Part shown: positions 7,125-13,120 of the stretch, piece by piece
Layout: the number at the start of each line of letters is the position of its first letter
How positions within the stretch are numbered: position 1 is the stretch's first letter
Assembly: GCA_905206455.1 (NCBI GenBank)
Contig: CAJLHL010000067.1
Location: 1 to 13,120 of the forward strand
Source of the DNA: an uncultured Eubacteriales bacterium
GTDB lineage: Bacteria > Bacillota > Clostridia > Peptostreptococcales > Anaerovoracaceae
Length of the DNA: 13,120 bases
Direction of reading: 5' to 3'
Notes under the pieces: model-generated
Databases searched by the model: none
The model's input: the letters and a program-made list of their open reading frames with translations, nothing else
What the model was told of the DNA's origin: nothing
Translations under genes and position numbers: made by a program

Positions 7125-10100
7125 AATCGTCTACTACGCCGGGAGGATTCGTTTGTCCTCCGCCCGGGTTACTCGGGTCAGTAGCGCCGCCCGGGTTACT
7201 CGGGTCAGTAGCGCCGCCCGGATTGTTCGGATCCGTATTACCGCCTGGATCGTTCGGATCGGTGGTACCTGGATTGCTTGGATTATTTGGGTCAGTGGCG
7301 CCGCCCGGATTGCTTGGATCACCAGTACCGCCCGGATCGTTTGGATCTGATGTGTCCGGATTGTCCGGATCTTCCGAAGGGGTGCCGGTGGTCGGCGTAA
7401 CTTTTCCGGTGTCCGGATCGACAGTCACATAAATCTTTTCTCCGGTGTCCGGATCGATAATATAAGCTTTTCCTGTTTCATCGTACAATACTTCCGGTTC
7501 CTCGTCGAGACCGGATACTGCCGGGCCGGTTCTGCTGGTTCCCTTTACATAGTATTCTCCGCCGCTCATATACACATCGGACGGCTGGGAAGGGAATCGC
7601 GTCGTTTCACCTTTCGGAGCGATCTGGCGCATGACTTTGCTCCAGAGAGACGCTGCTGCGGAACTGCCCTGTGACAATTCGATATTCACATCATTTCCGA
7701 TCCATACAGACGCTGCGTATTGAGGTGTAAATCCGACGAACCACGCGTCGTAATTGTCATTTGTCGTACCTGTTTTACCGCCGACCGGTGCTACGCCGAT
7801 AGCGGCGCGGCCGGCGATGCCGTTGGTAACCGTCGTGCGAAGAATGTCGGTCATGATGAAGGCTACGCTTTCATCGAAGACGCGTGTCTCTTCCGGCTGA
7901 GATTCCAGAAGTACATTGCCTTGGCTGTCTGTAACCTTTGTATATGTGGTAGGTTCCACATGCACTCCCTGATTAGGGAATGTCGCGTATGCAGAAGCCA
8001 TTTCGATCGGCGAGATACCTTTTGACATACCGCCCAGAGCCAGAGCCGCGGGGTTTTTGTCGTTGGTATCTCCGTCCTCTACCACGGTGGTTACACCGTT
8101 TTTCTTGAGGAAGTCGATGGAATAATCATAACCGATATCATTGACCAGATTGACGGAAGGAACGTTCTTGGACTGTTCTACACAAGTCCGCAGCGTAATC
8201 CAGCCGTCGTATTTATTGTTGGAGTTCTTCGGCCACAATTTGCCGTTGACATAATTCGGTTTATCTTCGATGGTGCTGCCCGCTGTCCAGCCGGTATCGA
8301 GATCTACGCCGGACTGAAGCGCAGGTCCGTAAACGCCGATCGGCTTGATGGAGGAACCCGGCTGGCGGGGATTATCGGCACGGTTGTAGAGGAGACGGCC
8401 CTTCAGACTTCGTCCTCCCACCATCACCTTGATCTGACCGGTAGTGATGTCTGTGACTACCATAGCGCCCTGAGGCTGAATCGTCTCCTGTCTCAGAGTA
8501 TAGTGCTCCGGATTGATGGTAATCGTACCGTCGCCCATAATAAAGATATTCTTGTCGCTGTCGATGAACTCCTTGCTGATGATAACGTTGCCGTCAGCAT
8601 CTTTTGTCTTGTACTGAGAATCGATTCCGCTGATGACACCGCCGTTGATATTGTAGAGGATGCCGCCCTCTGTGTAATGCAGCTTGCTGAATTCGATCTG
8701 TTCTTCGCTGTTTCCTCCGGCTCCTTTGACCGTATAGAATTTCAGTCTCTGTCCGGCGTAGAGGATCAGATTTCCTTCTTCGTCAAAACCGAATTCACCG
8801 TATTTCAGTGTGAAACTGTCGTCACTGTTGAAATAAGAGGATTTTTTGTACATGACGACGTTTCCGTTTTTGTCGATCATATTTCCGCTGCTGTCGGTTC
8901 GCATACTCCGTATGCTCGGATAGTTGGAGCTCTTGCTGAACTCGGCTTCTGCGATCTGCTGCATTTCCACATCCAAAGTACTGTAGATATAAATACCGCT
9001 GTTGATCAGATCTTCCACCGTATTTTCGTTGAGATTGTATTCTTCGATAAGGTCTCTGCGCACTTCGTCGAGACAGTAATCTGCAAAATACGAAGAGACT
9101 GTCTGCTTATCTTCCGTCGGCCGGAGAGATGCTTTGATGTCTTCCGCAAGAGCTTCTTCGTATTCCTGCTGACTGATCTTGCCCTGTTCCAGCATAAACT
9201 TCAGGACAATCTGCTGCCTGTCTTTAAAAGCGTCGTTATAAACGGTGGTGAACGTATCTCCCACTAAGAGGATATCTTCGCTGTCCGCAGTGACATCTTC
9301 ATTATAGTAGTTTTTCATCAGAGCATATTTTGACGGACTCTTCGGAATGGAAGCGAGCGCCGCGCACTGCGCGATAGTAAGATCCTGCAGCTCACAGCCG
9401 AAATAAGCGTCCGCCGCCGCCTGGACGCCGTAGGCGCTGTATCCTAGCGAGATCGTATTGAGGTAGGCTTCGATGATCTGCTCTTTTGTGAGATTTTTTT
9501 CCAGAATAATCGTATAATAAGCTTCCCGGATCTTACGGGTCATCGAACGTTCTGTGGTCAGATACAGGTTGCGGGCCAGCTGCTGAGTAATCGTACTCGT
9601 ACCGCTGACATCTTTGTCAGTAAAGATGCTTTCCGCAATAGCACCCAGAATGCGAACGTAATTGAATCCGTTGTGTTCGAAGAACGTTTTGTCTTCCACC
9701 GCGACAAAGGCGTTGATCAGATTTTCAGGGATCTGATCATAGGTCACGTTGGTACGGACGACCGACGCGTCTACGTACTCCAGCAGTTCGCCCTGATCAT
9801 CGAAAATTTTCGATGTCTGCTGCAGATCGCCGTAGATGTTGTCCGGATCGATTTCAGGGGAGGTGAAGACCACGAATCCCACATAAGCTGCGCCTGCTAT
9901 GATGCAGGCGATCAGCAGAATGATAATCCAGCGGATGATCCGGCGCCAGAGAGGCTTTTTCCGTCCGCCGTCTCCTGATTTCCTTTTCTTTTTCGGTTTC
10001 GTTTCTTTGTCCATAGTTTTGTCATTTTCCGCTTCTGCTGCAGGAAGAAGGGGTTTATCCGCAGCTACCTGTGTTTCTCGATCTGTATCTGCGTTATCTG

Positions 10101-10833
10101 TCTGTCTTGCTGTACCGCGGTTCGAAAGAAGAGGATCTTCCGGGCCGGTCAAGTCTTTGCTCTGCAAATCGGCAGCAGGGCCGGAGGGGCTGCTTTCACC
10201 GGAATTAGACGATGAACCGCCGCCGGTACCGCTGTCTTCGCCTGCGGGCTCTGCGCCGGCTGAAGGTGTATCCGCCGCGTCCGCTCTTTTGCCGCCGGGT
10301 TCTTCTTCCAGACCGTCGGAATCCGCTTTGCCGGGACTGTTTTTCCTTCCTACCGGTTCATCTGCGCCTTCAGCGGCTTTGCCGGCACCTTCCGCATCCG
10401 GTGCAGAGGTTTTCTCTGCTTCTGAAGAAAATTCCGAGGTGTTCGTACGGAGAGCGGTGTCATGATCGGCTTTCTGTGACGGAGACTCTTTTTCCTCATT
10501 CAGAAGGACGTCCAGTTCATCGAAGATGCTTAAGTCCAGATCTTCCTCCGGCGGAGCGCCGTCCTGCGGATCGGCAGAGTACTTTTCTGCTCCGGGTTTT
10601 AACTTGTCGAATCGGGAAGTATGTCCCATAGAACCGGAGCCGCCGCCCGAATTCTGCAGCTCGGAAAGCGCGAAGTCGTCGTCCAGGCCGAGATCTTCCA
10701 GGCTTCGAACCGCAATATCGCCGTCACTCCTGAATTCAGTCAGAAAATCATCCCAGTCATCGGAATGTCTGCCTGCGCTGCCGGACGGTATGCCGCCGTT
10801 TTTTCCGGCTCGTTTGTCAAATTTTTCTGTCAT
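7123..10833 (-). CDS. Bifunctional class A penicillin-binding protein (PBP1A-type transglycosylase/transpeptidase)
   Basis: Polymerises lipid II into glycan strands and cross-links the peptides outside the membrane. The 1236 residues comprise: a polar, mostly acidic cytoplasmic region (1-290) ending in a basic patch (KPKKKRK); one membrane helix (about 299-323); a GT51 transglycosylase with catalytic E380 in VEDKTFFEH and GTSTITQQLARNLYL (411-425); a beta-rich interdomain stretch (about 635-790); and a transpeptidase with S827-S-I-K830, S888-K-N and K1020-TGT. A tail of seven DPxxPGG-type repeats ends the protein (about 1163-1228). Common class A PBPs are roughly 700-900 residues, so both ends are extended. 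The start is supported by AGGTGA (10841-10846, complement) 7 nt upstream and a promoter at 10884-10912. An internal ATG at 10014 lacks a good ribosome site. The gene converges with glmS and diverges from the small gene at 11067. All catalytic motifs are present, so it should be active. Confidence 0.97.
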   Translation of the reverse strand: MTEKFDKRAGKNGGIPSGSAGRHSDDWDDFLTEFRSDGDIAVRSLEDLGLDDDFALSELQNSGGGSGSMGHTSRFDKLKPGAEKYSADPQDGAPPEEDLDLSIFDELDVLLNEEKESPSQKADHDTALRTNTSEFSSEAEKTSAPDAEGAGKAAEGADEPVGRKNSPGKADSDGLEEEPGGKRADAADTPSAGAEPAGEDSGTGGGSSSNSGESSPSGPAADLQSKDLTGPEDPLLSNRGTARQTDNADTDRETQVAADKPLLPAAEAENDKTMDKETKPKKKRKSGDGGRKKPLWRRIIRWIIILLIACIIAGAAYVGFVVFTSPEIDPDNIYGDLQQTSKIFDDQGELLEYVDASVVRTNVTYDQIPENLINAFVAVEDKTFFEHNGFNYVRILGAIAESIFTDKDVSGTSTITQQLARNLYLTTERSMTRKIREAYYTIILEKNLTKEQIIEAYLNTISLGYSAYGVQAAADAYFGCELQDLTIAQCAALASIPKSPSKYALMKNYYNEDVTADSEDILLVGDTFTTVYNDAFKDRQQIVLKFMLEQGKISQQEYEEALAEDIKASLRPTEDKQTVSSYFADYCLDEVRRDLIEEYNLNENTVEDLINSGIYIYSTLDVEMQQIAEAEFSKSSNYPSIRSMRTDSSGNMIDKNGNVVMYKKSSYFNSDDSFTLKYGEFGFDEEGNLILYAGQRLKFYTVKGAGGNSEEQIEFSKLHYTEGGILYNINGGVISGIDSQYKTKDADGNVIISKEFIDSDKNIFIMGDGTITINPEHYTLRQETIQPQGAMVVTDITTGQIKVMVGGRSLKGRLLYNRADNPRQPGSSIKPIGVYGPALQSGVDLDTGWTAGSTIEDKPNYVNGKLWPKNSNNKYDGWITLRTCVEQSKNVPSVNLVNDIGYDYSIDFLKKNGVTTVVEDGDTNDKNPAALALGGMSKGISPIEMASAYATFPNQGVHVEPTTYTKVTDSQGNVLLESQPEETRVFDESVAFIMTDILRTTVTNGIAGRAAIGVAPVGGKTGTTNDNYDAWFVGFTPQYAASVWIGNDVNIELSQGSSAAASLWSKVMRQIAPKGETTRFPSQPSDVYMSGGEYYVKGTSRTGPAVSGLDEEPEVLYDETGKAYIIDPDTGEKIYVTVDPDTGKVTPTTGTPSEDPDNPDTSDPNDPGGTGDPSNPGGATDPNNPSNPGTTDPNDPGGNTDPNNPGGATDPSNPGGATDPSNPGGGQTNPPGVVDD
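7150..7347 (-). repeat. Tandem repeats encoding the Pro/Gly/Asp/Asn-rich PBP tail
   Basis: Seven units of mostly 9 residues, consensus DPxNPGGxT, end the PBP; one unit is 11 residues (DPNNPSNPGTT). Two adjacent 27-bp DNA copies, at 7161-7187 and 7188-7214, are identical, while the others have drifted at synonymous and N/S/D positions. The identical pair suggests recent duplication by slippage or unequal crossover, so copy number may differ between strains. Just before the array, DPDTG occurs twice, again with a shared DNA stretch around TCCGGTGTCCGGATCGA (near 7408-7457). Confidence 0.9.
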
Positions 10834-10840
10834 ATAATTA

Positions 10841-10846
10841 TCACCT
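10841..10846 (-). promoter_or_regulatory. Ribosome binding site of the PBP gene
   Basis: On the minus strand this reads AGGTGA, 7 nt before the ATG at 10833. It decides the start and shows that the long cytoplasmic N-terminus is translated. It abuts a quasi-palindrome, TGCCTAAAGGCA (10846-10857). Confidence 0.75.
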
Positions 10847-10883
10847 GCCTAAAGGCACCAAATGTACATCAAATAGATAAAAA

Positions 10884-10912
10884 ATTATACCATACACAAA
10901 GTTGACAGGCAA
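10884..10912 (-). promoter_or_regulatory. PBP promoter (leftward)
   Basis: On the minus strand, TTGCCT (10912-10907) and a perfect TATAAT (10889-10884) are 17 bases apart, and TGG directly before the -10 makes it an extended -10 promoter. Transcription would start near 10877, about 44 nt before the PBP ATG. Its -35 shares base 10907 with the -35 of the rightward promoter. Confidence 0.75.
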
Positions 10913-10930
10913 ATACATGTTCAATATAAT
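10902..10930 (+). promoter_or_regulatory. Perfect-consensus promoter of the small gene at 11067
   Basis: TTGACA (10902-10907) and TATAAT (10925-10930) both match the sigma-A consensus fully, with the ideal 17-base spacer. Transcription would begin near 10937, giving a leader of about 130 nt before the start codon. Such a strong promoter for an obscure small gene suggests either high expression or repression by a factor I cannot identify. No LexA-type GAAC-N4-GTTC site is complete here. Confidence 0.85.
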
Positions 10931-10939
10931 GTATGATAA

Positions 10940-10982
10940 ACATTAGTATTAGAGGGCTTTGCGGCTGTTTGACGTCTAATGT
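10940..10982 (+). other. Leader stem 1: inverted repeat just after the transcription start
   Basis: ACATTAG (10940-10946) matches CTAATGT (10976-10982) exactly. An alternative pairing uses ATTAGA (10948-10953) with TCTAAT (10975-10980), so two overlapping stems compete for the same right arm. The enclosed sequence is G-rich then T-rich (AGAGGGCTTTGCGGC). It lies in the leader of the 11067 gene. I do not recognise a known riboswitch. Confidence 0.4.
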
Positions 10983-11017
10983 GAAATTTATATTACAGAA
11001 ATTACAAAAATAGAAGC

Positions 11018-11048
11018 GACAAATTTTTACAATTACTGTAAACTTGTC
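11018..11048 (+). other. Leader stem 2: hairpin just before the ribosome binding site
   Basis: GACAA (11018-11022) pairs with TTGTC (11044-11048), and inside it TTTACA (11026-11031) pairs with TGTAAA (11037-11042) over the loop ATTAC. An internal loop of 3 and 1 nt separates the helices. The hairpin ends 5 nt before the GGAG ribosome site at 11054-11057. No T-run follows, so it is not a terminator. TTACA also recurs at 10993 and 11002. Confidence 0.45.
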
Positions 11049-11066
11049 AGTAAGGAGAAAGCTGTG

Positions 11067-11480
11067 ATGGACGACACCCACATACCGGGGCAGGAAGCAG
11101 TGCTGAAAATTCCTATCGCCGCGGAAAATATCAGAGAAGAACTGAATTTCTATAAGACTTTAAAAGATCATTTTAAAATCTACGGCAAGCCGACAGACGA
11201 TCTGGATTTCATTATAAAAAACTTGGAAGATCAGATCGCGGATTTTGAAGCGGGCAGTCCGATCCTGCCGGATCAGAAATCGATGGAGGAAGCGATCGCA
11301 AAACATCCCTATTTCAAAAATCCCTGCGATTACCCGATTCGTCTGCTGACGATATTGAAGTATCTCAAACACCGGGGCTTTCATATGAATTATGCGGATA
11401 TCGATGTTTATGTGGATAACATCGTCCAGAAGATGGATGGAGTAAAAAAGGTAGGCAGAGGGCTGTATATCAAGGAGTGA
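11067..11480 (+). CDS. Hypothetical protein with possible C-terminal winged-helix
   Basis: I do not recognise this 137-residue soluble protein. The first half is predicted helical and charged (about 18-60, with EELNFYKTLKDHFKIYG and NLEDQIADFEAG), with no signal peptide or membrane segment. The second half (about 88-137) has the order of a small winged helix: a helix at IRLLTILKYLKHRG, a second at ADIDVYVDNIVQKM, then KKVGRGLYIKE. The final VGRGxY pattern resembles the last strand of HARE-HTH-type winged helices; that is a resemblance only. GGAG at 11054-11057 suits either GTG 11064 (6 nt) or ATG 11067 (9 nt), and I choose ATG. The gene has its own consensus promoter and a structured leader, and is followed 97 nt later by comEC without an obvious terminator. 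A regulatory role is possible but unproven. Confidence 0.8.
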   Translation: MDDTHIPGQEAVLKIPIAAENIREELNFYKTLKDHFKIYGKPTDDLDFIIKNLEDQIADFEAGSPILPDQKSMEEAIAKHPYFKNPCDYPIRLLTILKYLKHRGFHMNYADIDVYVDNIVQKMDGVKKVGRGLYIKE

Positions 11481-11547
11481 ACTGACGGAACCGGAGGATG
11501 CGGAAATTTTTGGTTTCGTTTGAAGGAAAGCTGCGGAATGAGATTTT

Positions 11548-11556
11548 TGTCATAAT
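11548..11556 (+). promoter_or_regulatory. Possible extended -10 promoter of comEC
   Basis: TG at 11548-11549 followed by one base and CATAAT (11551-11556) forms an extended -10. No -35 is visible at the right distance. It would give a leader of only about 15 nt, and the comEC start has only a weak upstream AAGCGG, so initiation may be poor or dependent on read-through from the 11067 gene. Confidence 0.25.
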
Positions 11557-11577
11557 TATTAAGCGGTTAAAAATCGT

Positions 11578-13120
11578 ATGAGAAGACCTGCAGCCGTGTG
11601 TGCGGCAGGATTTACGGCAGGGATTGCAGTCTGTAACGAAGCGGGAGGATATTCCTTTCTGCTTTCGGCGGCCGGATTCCTGCTGTTATTTTTACTGAAT
11701 AAATGTAAAAATATAGAAAAAAATAAAATAAATGTAATTATAGAGGGAGAAAAGATCCCGGACGGCGAATTGGAGTACAAGATGTCAGGGCGTTTCAGGC
11801 GGGATTTTCTTTATTTCTTTCCTCTGATGAAGAAGACAGCGGTCGTATTTCTGCTTTTTTTCGCGGCGGGGAGTCTGAGGTACAGCTGGTTTGACGCTGA
11901 TGTTTCGGCTTTTGCCGGCAGGAGCGGCGAGTCCGCAGAACTGACGGGGCGCATCGTTTCGGAAGAAGTCAGGAAGGATCGCCGTGTGTTTGAGATTCGG
12001 GTCAGGAATGAGGACGGATCCGGCGGAGAACGCATTCTTGTAACCGTAAAGAATCCGTTTTTTGAAAGGAAGGAACGAAGTCAGACGGAGAACAAGCCGG
12101 AGAAGGGCTCGGGAGAGAACGCTTCTCCGGGCAGAACGGAGGCCGGGAGGCGGGCGGAACGTACGGCAGAGGAAGAAGGAGAGACCCATACCGGCTGTCT
12201 CGTTGCGGTGCGCGGGGTTCTGAGAGAACCGGAGTCTTCTGGAAATCCGGGGACTTTTGATTACCGGCGTTATCTGAAGAGCCGCGGCATCCGCATGACG
12301 ATGCAGGCGGAAGAGTCCGGTTTTACCTTAAAAGGGGAACCGCGGGGCGTATATCTGCTGCTGAATCGGCTGGCGCTGTTTCAGCGGATTTATCTGTCCG
12401 CAGCATCCGAAGTGATGGGCGAAGAAGGCGCTGGGCTTCTGGCGGGAATCCTGTTTGGTGACCGAACGAAGATGGATGAGAAAATCTATGAGGACTTTCA
12501 GAAGAACGGAACGGCGCATCTTCTGGCCGTGTCGGGACTTCATATTTCTTTGATTTACAGTGTTCTGAGCGCTGCATCAGGAAATCCCGCTACGATAGCG
12601 GGAAATCTCCCTGCTGCTGTGATCCTCATATTATATGCGGCGCTGTCCGGATTCTCTCCCTCTGTAGTGCGTGCTGTCTTTATGATCCTGATTCATATCG
12701 CGGCAAAAATATCTCACCGAAGGTACGACGGTCTGTCCTGTATTTCGTTCTGCGCTTTCTGTCTTTTGATGTACCGGCCGGCGACACTTTTTTCCGCGGG
12801 ATTTCAGCTGTCTTTTCTGGCGGTGCTGACGATCAGTATCGTCATGCCCCACGGGGACCGGATCGCGTCGTATGGGAGAAAAACGGTGTTCACAGAGAAT
12901 GATTCTCACGAGAAGCCTGGGAAAGGGCCGTCTTTGCCGCGGCGCATCGCCGGATGGAGGAGTCAGGCATACGGTATATTTCTGATGCAGGCGGGGATAA
13001 TGCCGATGACACTGCGGCAGTTTCACTATATTTCGCCGGCAGCTTTTTTTCTGAACCCGCCGGCCATCGCTCTGGCCGGTCTGATCGTACCTGCGGGGGT
13101 TGTGATGATGCCGTTTTCTG
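11578..13120 (+). CDS. comEC: ComEC/Rec2 family DNA-uptake channel protein, 3' end outside the window
   Basis: Membrane protein that carries single-stranded DNA across the inner membrane during natural transformation. The frame is open from ATG 11578 to the edge (514 residues visible; family members are usually 700-800). The N-terminus has hydrophobic segments at about 5-20, 24-40 and 86-100. A DUF4131/OB-type extracellular domain follows, ending in the family signature NPGTFDYRRYLKSRGI (223-238). Then come LLAGILFGDRT (287-297) and the ComEC hallmark HLLAVSGLHIS (314-324), which opens the multi-helix channel. Further helices follow at about 344-360, 365-380 and 400-425. A charged low-complexity insertion of about 44 residues (162-205) interrupts the OB region, and codons at 42-56 are strikingly A/T-rich. 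In-frame TAA at 11560-11562 makes ATG 11578 the first usable start, though its ribosome site is weak. The C-terminal metallo-beta-lactamase-like domain, if present, lies beyond the window. Confidence 0.93.
   Translation, partial: MRRPAAVCAAGFTAGIAVCNEAGGYSFLLSAAGFLLLFLLNKCKNIEKNKINVIIEGEKIPDGELEYKMSGRFRRDFLYFFPLMKKTAVVFLLFFAAGSLRYSWFDADVSAFAGRSGESAELTGRIVSEEVRKDRRVFEIRVRNEDGSGGERILVTVKNPFFERKERSQTENKPEKGSGENASPGRTEAGRRAERTAEEEGETHTGCLVAVRGVLREPESSGNPGTFDYRRYLKSRGIRMTMQAEESGFTLKGEPRGVYLLLNRLALFQRIYLSAASEVMGEEGAGLLAGILFGDRTKMDEKIYEDFQKNGTAHLLAVSGLHISLIYSVLSAASGNPATIAGNLPAAVILILYAALSGFSPSVVRAVFMILIHIAAKISHRRYDGLSCISFCAFCLLMYRPATLFSAGFQLSFLAVLTISIVMPHGDRIASYGRKTVFTENDSHEKPGKGPSLPRRIAGWRSQAYGIFLMQAGIMPMTLRQFHYISPAAFFLNPPAIALAGLIVPAGVVMMPFS

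Noticed and set aside
7150..7347. CRISPR-like direct repeats
   Set aside because: The units are contiguous, in frame and encode a Pro/Gly-rich tail; there are no unique spacers or cas genes.
10012..10014. Internal PBP start giving a conventional short cytoplasmic tail
   Set aside because: The ATG just before the KPKKKRK patch lacks a good ribosome site, whereas the start at 10833 has both a Shine-Dalgarno and a promoter.
8503..10465. Plus-strand open frames (8503-9267, 9899-10465) opposite the PBP gene
   Set aside because: They are antisense to catalytic and linker regions of a well-supported PBP, and their residue composition is that expected from the complement.
10908..10924. LexA/SOS box within the promoter spacer of the 11067 gene
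   Set aside because: Only the GTTC half is present (AAAT-ACAT-GTTC); the GAAC half does not match.
11785..13026. Minus-strand open frames opposite comEC
   Set aside because: The plus strand carries the ComEC signatures NPGTFDY and HLLAVSGLH in one uninterrupted frame; the antisense frames show no family features.

Overview
The window looks like chromosomal core DNA of a low-GC-lineage Gram-positive bacterium (Bacillota, most likely class Clostridia) with roughly balanced base composition. The reasons are: a Firmicute-style lipoprotein signal, strong Shine-Dalgarno sites, near-consensus sigma-A promoters, a DUF5662 gene of a type I associate with Firmicutes, a stand-alone DnaE, a very large clostridial-style class A penicillin-binding protein, and comEC. 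Nothing indicates a phage, plasmid, insertion sequence or CRISPR locus, and I cannot name the genus.

Region by region: (1) Positions 1-5018 form an apparent three-gene rightward operon behind an extended -10 promoter. It holds a small lipoprotein that resembles the SurA/PrsA chaperone core without its parvulin domain, a DUF5662 protein, and DNA polymerase III alpha (dnaE), which overlaps the DUF5662 gene by 4 nt. (2) Positions 5019-5219 hold an imperfect hairpin and a good promoter, followed by glmS (5220-7049). No glmS ribozyme is visible in the short leader. (3) A long bidirectional terminator (7086-7124) separates glmS from the convergent leftward gene for a bifunctional transglycosylase/transpeptidase PBP (10833-7123). 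That PBP has an unusually long disordered cytoplasmic N-terminus and a Pro/Gly/Asp/Asn repeat tail. (4) A 230-nt divergent intergenic region carries two back-to-back promoters whose -35 boxes share one base. One drives the PBP, the other a structured leader and a small orphan gene (11067-11480). (5) comEC starts at 11578 and runs off the right edge.

Taken together, the genes serve replication (DnaE), cell-wall precursor supply (GlmS makes glucosamine-6-phosphate, which leads to UDP-GlcNAc), cell-wall polymerisation (PBP) and DNA uptake (ComEC). The placement of glmS opposite the PBP is thematically coherent, but the two are separate transcripts. I see no convincing wholly new system. The best candidates for a second look are the orphan gene with its structured leader and shared promoter region, the PBP's terminal extensions, the PPIase-less lipoprotein and DUF5662 coupled to dnaE, and the charged insertion in the ComEC N-terminal domain.
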